NCBI RefSeq assembly: GCF_900111605.1
Contig: NZ_FOIA01000012.1
Location: forward strand, 1-64,000
DNA length: 64,000 nt
Origin: Nitrosomonas marina
GTDB taxonomy: Bacteria > Pseudomonadota > Gammaproteobacteria > Burkholderiales > Nitrosomonadaceae
Direction: 5' to 3'
Shown: piece after piece, positions 35,822 through 44,226 of the stretch
Position numbering within the stretch: the stretch's first letter is position 1
Layout: every line of letters starts with the position of its first letter
The notes under the pieces: generated by a model
Told to the model about the DNA's origin: nothing
Databases searched by the model: none
What the model saw: the letters and a program-made list of their open reading frames with translations, nothing else
Translations under genes and position numbers: made by a program

Positions 35822-36466
35822 ATGATTGCCATTACAAATTTTGAAGCGATTATCTTTGACTTTGACGGCGTCATCGCCGAATCCGGCGAAATCAAGACAC
35901 AGGCGTTTGCTGAACTGTACCGCCCATACGGCGAAGCCGTCGTCACCGAAGTCGTCAGATACCATACTGCAAACGGCGGTCTGTCGCGATACAACAAATT
36001 CCGCCACTTTCAGCAGCAGCTGCTGCACGGAGACCCGCTGACATCCGAAGAAGAAAAGGAACTGGACCTGCGCTTCTCCGAACTGGTCGTGGAAGCTGTA
36101 GTGGCGGCTGACGCCGTACCTGGCGCCTATGAGCTGATTCACCAGCAGAATGACCGGATTCCATTATTTGTCGCTTCGGGAACACCTGAAGCCGAACTCA
36201 AAGTAATCGTCGAACGACGCGGCCTGACACCTTACTTCAAACAGGTACGCGGTGCGCCCAAGCTCAAACCGGTACTGATCGCGGAAATTCTGTCCGACCA
36301 CGCGCTTGACCCAAACCGTGTACTGATGATCGGAGACGCCCTGGCCGACTATGAGGGTGCGCAGGCCAACAAAACTGCATTTCTGGGACGCGTGCGTCCC
36401 GGCGATAACAATCCTTTTCCACCCGGTACGCCGATAGTGCCGGATTTACGTGCACTTGTGATCTGA
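35822..36466 (+). CDS. HAD superfamily phosphatase
   Basis: A 214-aa HAD hydrolase. Motif I FDFDGVIAESGEIK, helical cap (about 20-95), motif II VASGTPEAELK, motif III Lys in APKLKPVLI and motif IV MIGDALADYEGA. Resembles beta-phosphoglucomutase/phosphoglycolate phosphatases, not tetrameric KdsC. Five bp after the epimerase. A phosphatase would fit removal of phosphate from a 2-keto-3-deoxy sugar phosphate before CMP activation (inference). Confidence 0.88.
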   Translation: MIAITNFEAIIFDFDGVIAESGEIKTQAFAELYRPYGEAVVTEVVRYHTANGGLSRYNKFRHFQQQLLHGDPLTSEEEKELDLRFSELVVEAVVAADAVPGAYELIHQQNDRIPLFVASGTPEAELKVIVERRGLTPYFKQVRGAPKLKPVLIAEILSDHALDPNRVLMIGDALADYEGAQANKTAFLGRVRPGDNNPFPPGTPIVPDLRALVI

Positions 36467-36488
36467 ACTGTAATCTGAATTACCGCAC

Positions 36489-37184
36489 GTGCAGAAAATA
36501 CAGCGAAATACCTATACAACTACTGATGCACTCGCCGATGGCTTTGCCAACTATGCAGCCGAAGTTTTGCGCACCGCACTGACCCGTCAGCAAACGGCCA
36601 GTCTCGTCGTTCCCGGCGGCAGCACCCCGCGCGCCTACCTGCCTGCCCTTGCCGCCCAAACCCTGCCGTGGCAACGCATTACCATCACCCTGAGCGATGA
36701 ACGCTGGGTCGATACCGGATTACATGACTCGAACGAACATCTGGTCAGAACCTGTTTGCTCAAGCGTTTGAATGTACAGCCGCATTTTACCGGTCTCAAA
36801 ACGCCGCACGAAAAACCTGAAGCGGCGATTCCAGAAATTGAGCAGCGCCTGAAAACGCTGCCGCAACCGTTTACACTGACCGTATTGGGACTCGGCGAAG
36901 ACGGCCATATCGCGTCACTGTTTCCGGGCCTGAAACTGCATGAAGCAACGCACAGCTCAGCGGAGCAACGCTGTATTGCCGTTTATCCACCCGTGGCTCC
37001 ATCACCGCGCGTAAGCCTGTCGCTTGATGCGCTGGCCGGCAGTGCGCAAATTGCACTGGTCGCCACGGGGAAAGTCAAGCGACAATTACTTGACAGGCTT
37101 AAGGACGATGCCGATCCGGCGATACCGCTGGTCTGGCTATTGCAGCATGCCAGAACGCCTGTAGCGGTTTTTGAGACGAGTTGA
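36489..37184 (+). CDS. pgl: 6-Phosphogluconolactonase
   Basis: A 231-aa NagB/DevB-fold enzyme: SLVVPGGSTPRAYLPAL, ITLSDERWVD, DSNEHLVR, LTVLGLGEDGHIASLFPG and PRVSLSLDAL. Hydrolyses 6-phosphogluconolactone in the pentose phosphate pathway. It lies 22 bp after the HAD gene, last of six plus-strand genes, without zwf or gnd beside it. Start codon: the GTG at 36489 (ACGTGCAG context). Confidence 0.9.
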   Translation: MQKIQRNTYTTTDALADGFANYAAEVLRTALTRQQTASLVVPGGSTPRAYLPALAAQTLPWQRITITLSDERWVDTGLHDSNEHLVRTCLLKRLNVQPHFTGLKTPHEKPEAAIPEIEQRLKTLPQPFTLTVLGLGEDGHIASLFPGLKLHEATHSSAEQRCIAVYPPVAPSPRVSLSLDALAGSAQIALVATGKVKRQLLDRLKDDADPAIPLVWLLQHARTPVAVFETS

Positions 37185-37394
37185 ATACAAAATAAAAAAC
37201 TCATATCGCCGATAAAGACAGTAATGGGGATTTTCTGCACGAACGTTGCAATTCATGTAATTACAGGTAAAAATGCAAATTACGTTTTTTCAAATTGTAG
37301 TCTCTTCAAGCTGAATGAAATAGCTTATTATGCTAAGTTCATATATTCGTCATAACTCATTACTGAAAAAATTTTTGACTGCAGCAAAACAGTC

Positions 37395-38207
37395 ATGCAT
37401 GCTTTTGCAAATAAATCCAGGCTTGTTCAGAAATTAGCATCATCCAGGTCCACAACGCTGGACAGGACGTATATCGGGCAACGGCACGATATTCGCTCAT
37501 TTCTACACACACACCGCAGGATCGATAACCCGGTCAGAACTAAATCAAATGGGGCAGGTTCAACACGCGGTCTGAGTCCGGAAGTGGACAACGACGAAAT
37601 TATTCGCGGCCGTACGACCGGGGAAATTATTGGTGACATCGGTCGGCCTATCGGCACGGCACTGGGAAATGTGGCTGCATCGACCGCAAGCATGCTGACA
37701 GGAATCAGTATTACCACCACTACCAATCAAGGGCCCACCTGGAACAATCACGGTGCTTTTGTATGGCATGTCGGTTTCAACACCACAGGACGAACAGGCT
37801 GGATTATACAGGATATCGTCAATACCTGGCGGGCAAAGGATGCCCGGGGCAATGCTGTCGCAAGCCCGGTTACACCGCATTTCCTGGAAGCCTGGGCAGT
37901 GGATAACGCCGGCAAAGTAACGCCGAGCATTGGCACAGACAACGATTACTGGGACAACCCGAATCTGGTCACAACTTATGGCGCCGTCGAAGGGCATCTG
38001 GCAACCAGGGCAAAGCTTTATTTTACAAAAACAGATCCCGCTACTCAGGGTTTTATCAAAAACAATCCGGCCACTAATGCTGCCGGCTTGTTATCGTCGA
38101 CCACCACCCCGGCCAACCTTGGCGTTGTCCGGTTATATCGCTACGCGCAAAGCACCTGGGACTCAACAGGAGCTGCGCCCATTCATTTTGGCTCGGCAGG
38201 ACCGTAG
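37395..38207 (+). CDS. Hypothetical companion of DUF4157 gene
   Basis: A 270-aa protein with no signal peptide and no family I can name. N-terminal 60 residues are basic and disordered. A Gly/Thr-rich middle (RPIGTALGNVAASTASMLTG) leads to a beta-rich domain with NNHGAFVWHVGFNTTGRTGWIIQDIVNTW. The aromatic-rich style and position 165 bp before a DUF4157 protein suggest the two form one locus. Start ATG lacks a clear ribosome-binding site. Role as cargo or partner of the DUF4157 protein is inference. Confidence 0.6.
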   Translation: MHAFANKSRLVQKLASSRSTTLDRTYIGQRHDIRSFLHTHRRIDNPVRTKSNGAGSTRGLSPEVDNDEIIRGRTTGEIIGDIGRPIGTALGNVAASTASMLTGISITTTTNQGPTWNNHGAFVWHVGFNTTGRTGWIIQDIVNTWRAKDARGNAVASPVTPHFLEAWAVDNAGKVTPSIGTDNDYWDNPNLVTTYGAVEGHLATRAKLYFTKTDPATQGFIKNNPATNAAGLLSSTTTPANLGVVRLYRYAQSTWDSTGAAPIHFGSAGP

Positions 38208-38372
38208 AAACGGCCTAAGCCAGAATAGCTTTTCCTGATCATTTAGCTGGTCACTCATCAATAATTGCGGGTTTGACAAAGAATACAGGGATTTGTATAT
38301 TTTCACTTGACCGTGTTTGTTCTTTCCACCACGGACTTGCGCGAATGGCGAAAATAATGGAGACCATGGACC

Positions 38373-40355
38373 ATGTATACTGGTTTTGCAACATTCGCTT
38401 CACCGGCAACAACGACCAAACGGACTCGTCCGGCGTGTCACAACATCACTTCAAATCAGCATTCAGCTGTGCGTGCAATACTGCAACGCACCTTCGTGCA
38501 ACCCATTTCAAACGCCCCGAACCAGACTGTTCAGAAAAAGATAAAAATCGGCTCGTCCGATGATCGGTATGAAAAAGAAGCGGATCACATGGCCGACCAG
38601 GTGGTATCACAGCATTCCGGATTGAGCACTGCAGTTCTGGAAAATACGGTTTCGGGTAACGTACAGCGTTTGTGCGATGAATGCGAAGAAACGATACAGC
38701 AAAAAGCGATGGACGCAGTTTCTGAAGCTCGCGATCCGAGTGGAATCAGGCAGGAAACATCCCCGGAGATTTCTTCACTTACAAAACACAACTCGAACGG
38801 GCACCCGTTGCCTTATGCATTGCGGCAATTTTACGAATCACGCATGGGGCGGGATTTTGGCAATGTGCGGCTGCACACAGACAACAGCAGCTCACAATCA
38901 GCCGAAGCAATCAATGCCAAGGCGTATACGCTGGGCAACCACATCACATTCAATCGCGGCCAATATCAACCGGGTACGGCGCAAGGCAGGCATTTGCTGG
39001 CTCATGAACTGACACACGTTGTTCAACAGGGAAAAGCCGCACCAAAAAACACCGCTGAATATTCAAACACCGGTGGCACTGCTCATGAGATCCATACAGT
39101 CCGAACAACTGTCGCGGACACTGTGCAGCGGGCCTGTGGCAGTACTGCAATCGGTGCACCAGGCGGTTGCACGCGTTCGCCTGATTACGGCGTTTTCAAT
39201 CCGAGCAGTCCGGTCTATAAATTTGATTTTGATTGCGATACGTTCAAGCCTGGCGAAGACGTCAACCTGGAAAATGATCACCGCGGACTGCCAATCGGTA
39301 CGCGATTTGCCGTGCACGGCTTCGCCAGCGTTGACGGCGATCCGGGCTACAATCACAATCTGGCCTGTGCCAGGGCTCTGGCTGCTGCAAACTTAATGAT
39401 GACACCAGGTCCTCTGGGACTGGGTATTTCTGTTGGGAATATCGATGTCTTCAATCATGGGCCGACACCTGGTCCGGTCGATGAACGCCGCAGCGTGACC
39501 ATCGAACACAACGCACCAGCACAACCGGTTCCGCCCGAGGAAAGGCCGCCGCTGTGCGGACCGGATGCCACACAATGGCTGATCGATCAGATGAATGCAG
39601 CGCTCACAGACGCCGCCGTGCTTGCAATACAGGCAGATATTACCGCGGCTGACGGAATTGCGAGAAGACACGGCATCACAGCGCATCAGGTAGCCGAGGG
39701 CGCCACGACATTGCGCTTATTGGCCGAAGAGGCTTTACTTCAGGCGCAGGGTAAGAATCCTGCCCGCAACCCGACAATTAATGCACAAATTGCTGCTGGC
39801 AGCGCCTCGGGAGCGATCGTTTCCAGGGCACTTCGGGCACACCCAATCGATGCGCTGACCATTGCCAATCATATTAACAACGCGGCCACGGCCTGGGCCG
39901 CACTGGTGACCCATGGCGCGCGTTATGACTTTAAATTGAATCCCGCGCAGATGCATTTTCCTCGGACAGCAAACTGTCCCGAAGAAGAATGCGATCAGGG
40001 TGAAGTCGGCATTATCACCCTGTGCCCCGGCGTGCTTCCGGAAAACTGCTACCAGTCCGATTTACCGGGAAACCTTTTCTTTTCACGAATTGGCCAGTTT
40101 GCAGGATTCAGCGCACTAACCCTGCAGCTGGGCTCGCAATTCGCCGAATTGCTGGATACCGTTCCGCGCCCCGCCCGACCGCATGTGACCTGGGACTCAC
40201 CGGAAGACACAAGCGCGATACATGTAGCGTCTTCACTTACACTGCCGTTAACGCGGTCCTCACTGTGCAGCATCCTTGCCGCCCACCGCGGTAGTCTCTC
40301 GCGCCGGAATGGCTGCCGGGATTGCACTCGACTGACCACGGCAATCATTACTTAG
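38373..40355 (+). CDS. DUF4157 (eCIS core-type) protein with OmpA-like domain
   Basis: A 660-aa protein. Residues 1-130 are low-complexity with repeated VQ-R/K tags (TVQKK, NVQRLCDEC). Residues about 146-222 are a DUF4157 domain: PLPYALRQFYESRMGRDFGNVRLHTD, AYTLGNHITFN, and the zinc-protease-like HELTHVVQQG (HExxH at 211-215). Residues about 283-380 resemble an OmpA C-terminal domain (FAVHGFASVDGDPGYNHNLACARALAAANL, then DERRSVTI). The remaining 280 residues are unassigned. DUF4157 proteins are linked to extracellular contractile injection systems, but no tube or sheath gene is in this window. A GGAG site precedes the ATG. Confidence 0.8.
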   Translation: MYTGFATFASPATTTKRTRPACHNITSNQHSAVRAILQRTFVQPISNAPNQTVQKKIKIGSSDDRYEKEADHMADQVVSQHSGLSTAVLENTVSGNVQRLCDECEETIQQKAMDAVSEARDPSGIRQETSPEISSLTKHNSNGHPLPYALRQFYESRMGRDFGNVRLHTDNSSSQSAEAINAKAYTLGNHITFNRGQYQPGTAQGRHLLAHELTHVVQQGKAAPKNTAEYSNTGGTAHEIHTVRTTVADTVQRACGSTAIGAPGGCTRSPDYGVFNPSSPVYKFDFDCDTFKPGEDVNLENDHRGLPIGTRFAVHGFASVDGDPGYNHNLACARALAAANLMMTPGPLGLGISVGNIDVFNHGPTPGPVDERRSVTIEHNAPAQPVPPEERPPLCGPDATQWLIDQMNAALTDAAVLAIQADITAADGIARRHGITAHQVAEGATTLRLLAEEALLQAQGKNPARNPTINAQIAAGSASGAIVSRALRAHPIDALTIANHINNAATAWAALVTHGARYDFKLNPAQMHFPRTANCPEEECDQGEVGIITLCPGVLPENCYQSDLPGNLFFSRIGQFAGFSALTLQLGSQFAELLDTVPRPARPHVTWDSPEDTSAIHVASSLTLPLTRSSLCSILAAHRGSLSRRNGCRDCTRLTTAIIT

Positions 40356-40870
40356 GATTAATTTCGATATCCAGCGATTACTGTTTCTTAACTAGTACTC
40401 TATCAATATGATATTGATAGAGTACTAGGCAGAATTCTATTTCGAAACCTATAACGCTTAAACCACAAAACTGGAACTTCATACCGTGGGGCGCGCTCGG
40501 AAATTGATTGCGCCTTGATATCTCTGCCCGGTTTCTCAATGTTTCCGATTCCGTTAAAGATCGATATCAACAATCTGCAATGTTGGCATTTACACTGTGT
40601 GCAAAATTAGCTCAACTATTTCAATGAGGAAATAATTTTACGTCTATATCAGGGCAGCCGGCATTGAAAACCGTTTCCTGTCAAAAATTCGTTACAACAC
40701 TCGCCTGGCGATCAGATTCAGTTTCTGCGACATGCGTTGTCATATGAGTGACATTCAACTGTCATGTTATTTAGATAGATTCCACCCGTTAATTGAACTT
40801 TATACTCAGAACGTCTGACCGTATAAAGCTACGTCAACTGCAACGCTTCTCAATTGATTATTAGAATAAT
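40356..40870. other. Accessory intergenic region with palindrome
   Basis: 515 bp without a gene between the DUF4157 gene and the GGDEF-EAL gene. It contains the 37-bp palindrome annotated separately. The rest is AT-rich with no terminator or transposase fragment recognised. Confidence 0.5.
40392..40428. repeat. Perfect 18-1-18 palindrome related to a MITE end
   Basis: Arms ctagtactctatcaatat (40392-40409) and its exact complement (40411-40428) flank a single g. It sits 37 bp after the DUF4157 gene stop. The 21 bp tactctatcaatatgatattg at 40396-40416 are identical to the outermost 21 bp of both terminal repeats of the element at 51744-52005. Outer ctag on both sides could be a 4-bp target duplication (inference). 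Confidence 0.85.
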
Positions 40871-42898
40871 ATGAAACTGCAACTCACTCGCCATTCTTCA
40901 GTGATCATTCTGATCGTGATGATACTGGTCACAATACTGCTGGGCTTCCACTATCAGAAATTAGTCAGGGAATCGTTGATCAATGGACAGCAACAAGCAG
41001 GCTTGATGCTTACAAAGTCGTACGCGAACTCGATTTGGCCCAGCCATGCGGGTTTCGTACAGCGCGCTGCATCAATCAAGCACGATAATCTGCGAAACAG
41101 TGACGAGTTACAGTATATCCACCGCGATCTGCGTCGATTAGTGCGCGGCAGTAACATCCTACGGGTCGCCATCATTGACATAAACGGCCTGATAGTCTAT
41201 TCAACGAATAGGGAACGGGTAGGTAAGCAATTAACGAATGATGCTGGTTATCAGAACGCGGTTACCGGAACAATACACAGCTCGCTATCATTTCATGATG
41301 CTTACAAAAGCAGCCGCGCTGATTTGGAAAGGCGTTATGTCGTGACCAGCCACGTTCCTGTCAGAATCCTCGACGCTGCACCAGTCGAGGCTGTTATTGC
41401 CATCGATTTCGATACCACAACCTTGATGAACGAGCTGAATTATCAGCAGATTCAGACGATTGGCTGGCTTGTATTGGTGATGGCGCTCGTATCTTTGCTT
41501 TTGTATGGATTTACCAAACATTCCGATCAGCTGCTGGAAAAACAGCTGTTACAACGCGAGAAAGATATCAAGCATATGCGCCACCTCGCCTATCATGATT
41601 CCCTGACCGGTTTTCCGAACCGTACAAGCTTCAATGAACATACCGAGGAAGCAGTGTTCCGCGCTAAACGCGTAGGATGGACAATGGCCGTCATGTTTCT
41701 TGACCTCGATCGTTTCAAGCTGATTAATGATAGCCTGGGACACGATGCCGGTGATCAGCTGCTTTGTCTCACAGCACATCGAATTCGGGAAGTACTGCGC
41801 GAAAGCGATCTGTTATTTCGCATGGGGGGTGACGAATTCACGGTGATTCTGGAAGGTGTCAAAATCCCGGAGCAAGCCGCGGATGTGGCAAACCGGGTGC
41901 TGGAAGTGGTAAGTCAGCCACTGGAACTGCAGGAAGAGGAATTTACAATCTCCGCCAGTATCGGCATGGCTGTTTACCCTCGGGATGCAAAATCGGCTGA
42001 GCATCTTGTTAAATGTGCCGACGCCGCCATGTATCGCGCCAAGGAAATGGGCGGCAACTGCTTCAGCTTTTATTCTCAGGAAATGAATGAACGGTTCGAG
42101 AACCAGCTAAAAATGGAAACGGCCCTGCGCCGTGCCGTCACCAATGAAGAGCTTTTCCTGCAATACCAGCCACGAATATGCAGCCACACACAGAAAATTA
42201 TTGGAACCGAAGCATTACTGCGCTGGAAGCATCCGGAATGGGGAATAGTCCCTCCTAGTCGTTTCATTTCTCAACTCGAAGAATCGGGACTCATCATACA
42301 GGTAGGAACCTGGGTTATCAGAGAAGCATGTCGCCAGAACAAATTATGGCAGGATATGGGACTTGAACCAATACGTGTATCGGTAAACCTCTCATCGCGG
42401 CAGTTTCGTAGTGAATCGCTGGTAAACGCTGTACGTTCCGCCCTTGCCGATTCCGGACTTGAGCCGTGCTATCTCGAACTGGAACTGACCGAAAGTCTGC
42501 TGGTGGACAATACTGAGCATGCCATTTCACTCATGTATGCCCTGAAGGAGCTCGGTATCGCTCTGTCCATTGATGATTTTGGCACCGGTTACTCGTCACT
42601 GAGTTATCTCAAGCGCTTTCCCATTGATTGTCTCAAAATAGATCGCAGCTTCATTACAGAAATTGCCAGCAATACCAAGGATGCAGCCATTGTTGAGGCT
42701 ATTTCAACACTGGCCCACAATCTCGGTATCGGACTCGTTGCGGAGGGTGTTGAGAATATCAATCAGGCCAAACTGCTGAAAGGATACGGGTGCAACGAAA
42801 TGCAGGGATATTATTACAGTAGACCAGTCGATGCCAATCACCTGGCCAGTGTAATCAGTCAACAAAACTCATTGATATCGCCTACGAAAATAGCCTGA
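40871..42898 (+). CDS. Membrane GGDEF-EAL c-di-GMP regulator
   Basis: A 675-aa protein. TM1 about 9-27 and TM2 about 194-213 enclose a periplasmic sensor region (IDINGLIVYSTN). A GGDEF domain follows with intact MGGDEF near 318-322 and an RxxD inhibitory site RESD five residues before it. The EAL domain has GTEALLRWKHP (about 445), ELTESLLV, DDFGTGYSSLSYLKRFP and KIDRSFI. Both cyclase and phosphodiesterase motifs are intact, so either activity is possible. Single gene. Confidence 0.93.
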   Translation: MKLQLTRHSSVIILIVMILVTILLGFHYQKLVRESLINGQQQAGLMLTKSYANSIWPSHAGFVQRAASIKHDNLRNSDELQYIHRDLRRLVRGSNILRVAIIDINGLIVYSTNRERVGKQLTNDAGYQNAVTGTIHSSLSFHDAYKSSRADLERRYVVTSHVPVRILDAAPVEAVIAIDFDTTTLMNELNYQQIQTIGWLVLVMALVSLLLYGFTKHSDQLLEKQLLQREKDIKHMRHLAYHDSLTGFPNRTSFNEHTEEAVFRAKRVGWTMAVMFLDLDRFKLINDSLGHDAGDQLLCLTAHRIREVLRESDLLFRMGGDEFTVILEGVKIPEQAADVANRVLEVVSQPLELQEEEFTISASIGMAVYPRDAKSAEHLVKCADAAMYRAKEMGGNCFSFYSQEMNERFENQLKMETALRRAVTNEELFLQYQPRICSHTQKIIGTEALLRWKHPEWGIVPPSRFISQLEESGLIIQVGTWVIREACRQNKLWQDMGLEPIRVSVNLSSRQFRSESLVNAVRSALADSGLEPCYLELELTESLLVDNTEHAISLMYALKELGIALSIDDFGTGYSSLSYLKRFPIDCLKIDRSFITEIASNTKDAAIVEAISTLAHNLGIGLVAEGVENINQAKLLKGYGCNEMQGYYYSRPVDANHLASVISQQNSLISPTKIA

Positions 42899-42942
42899 AC
42901 CATACTGCCAAGTAGTACTTTTTGCCGCTCGTTTGATAGCAT

Positions 42943-42959
42943 GCGGCGATATACGCCGC
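42943..42959. other. GC-rich hairpin after GGDEF-EAL gene
   Basis: Stem gcggcg / cgccgc with loop atata, 45 bp after the stop codon. Only caaaaatg follows, so termination is uncertain. The remaining spacer to 43185 shows nothing else. Confidence 0.4.
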
Positions 42960-43185
42960 GCAAAAATGTTTCAAGAATGTCAATCGCGAGAAAAATTTAT
43001 AGCATTCATTCATCGATTTTTGTCAGCTAGAGAACACTGAAAGCAATTCTGATTTCATACTGTTACGGCAAACCAGGGGTTACTTCCCCCTCTGATATCC
43101 AGTCCAAAAGAACAAAACCAGAGAATTCAGTGAACTGCAGGTATGGAATAATTTAGAATTTTACGGCATTTGCTAACGGCCAAAT

Positions 43186-44226
43186 CTATCGTACCTGGTA
43201 GAGAATATATAATCCCGCCATATAAAAAATCAAAACCAGAAGCGAATCAATATTCATGCCAAAAAGTTTCAGTTTTGGGCGAATTGCAATTCCAATACAA
43301 TAAATTGCTGTCAAGAAAATACCACCAACTAGTGCAACTGACGCTGACAGATCAATATGATTCAAAACCGGGCCATCCGAAAAAAAAGCATCCACCGGGA
43401 GTATCAGAAACGTCACGATCAGGTTACTGCCAAAAATATTGGAAATCGCCATGGTATGGGCTTTTATCCTGATTGCAGCAATGGCTGTACTCAGTTCCGG
43501 CAGTGACGTTGTCAGCGCCAATAAAGAAACTCCAATAAAACTGCTGCCGAGCCCGGTCTGATCGGCCAATGTCTCAGCAGCATGTACGATAAACACACCG
43601 CACACTAAGATAACTACCCCTGCAGCCACCGAAAAAAGAATCAAAATGTGCAGAGACAGATTATCATAATGATTGCTTCGTGCCTCTCCACGCGCTGGCT
43701 GTTCATTTGGAAGATCAACCGGACTCCAGGTGTTGCGGCCCTGAATTTTCCAAAGCAAGTACATAAAGAAAATATACAGCAGAGCGATCAAAATGCTGCC
43801 AAGCCCGATATGCGCCACTATTGGTATATCACCAATGAAACTTATCATAAGCAGTATCGAAAGCGATGGAATCAATAACAAACCGGCTACTAATACTGAA
43901 AGACTGCGTGGCGCGGAACTGAGCACGCCTCTTATGATAAAAATTTCGGCGATGGCCAGCACGACCAACTGCATCATAATACCGCCAAATATATTGTTGA
44001 GAGCAAGCGTACCGTTACCTGCCGAGACTGCGGTAATACTCGTTACCATTTCCGGCAATTCAGTGATTGTAGCCAGAAAAATAAGTCCCATAAAAGCACG
44101 TGCGATTTTCGTCTGCTCGGCAATCGCGTCAACGAAGTATGACAAATACGTGCCGGATGTCCATATCGCACCGGCAAGTACAGCAAAAATCAATAAATTG
44201 ATTGTTATTGAAAACGCTTCAAACAA
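43186..44226 (-). CDS. Sodium/calcium exchanger family antiporter
   Basis: A 346-aa, about 11-TM protein of the CaCA family. The two inverted alpha repeats are visible: alpha-1 ATITELPEMVTSITAVSAGNGTLALNNIFGG and alpha-2 SLLALTTSLPELSTAIAAIRIKAHTMAISNIFGSN, with the conserved acidic residue in each. It exchanges Ca2+ (or Na+) for H+ or Na+. Overlaps the preceding 822-aa gene by 8 bp, so the two are coupled. A hydrophilic loop of about 40 residues splits the halves. Confidence 0.88.
   Translation of the reverse strand: MFEAFSITINLLIFAVLAGAIWTSGTYLSYFVDAIAEQTKIARAFMGLIFLATITELPEMVTSITAVSAGNGTLALNNIFGGIMMQLVVLAIAEIFIIRGVLSSAPRSLSVLVAGLLLIPSLSILLMISFIGDIPIVAHIGLGSILIALLYIFFMYLLWKIQGRNTWSPVDLPNEQPARGEARSNHYDNLSLHILILFSVAAGVVILVCGVFIVHAAETLADQTGLGSSFIGVSLLALTTSLPELSTAIAAIRIKAHTMAISNIFGSNLIVTFLILPVDAFFSDGPVLNHIDLSASVALVGGIFLTAIYCIGIAIRPKLKLFGMNIDSLLVLIFYMAGLYILYQVR

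Noticed and set aside
40239..40355. Frameshift near the end of the 660-aa DUF4157 protein
   Set aside because: The last 40 residues look irregular and another frame is open (YTAVNAVLTVQHPC), but without homologues I cannot show which is original.
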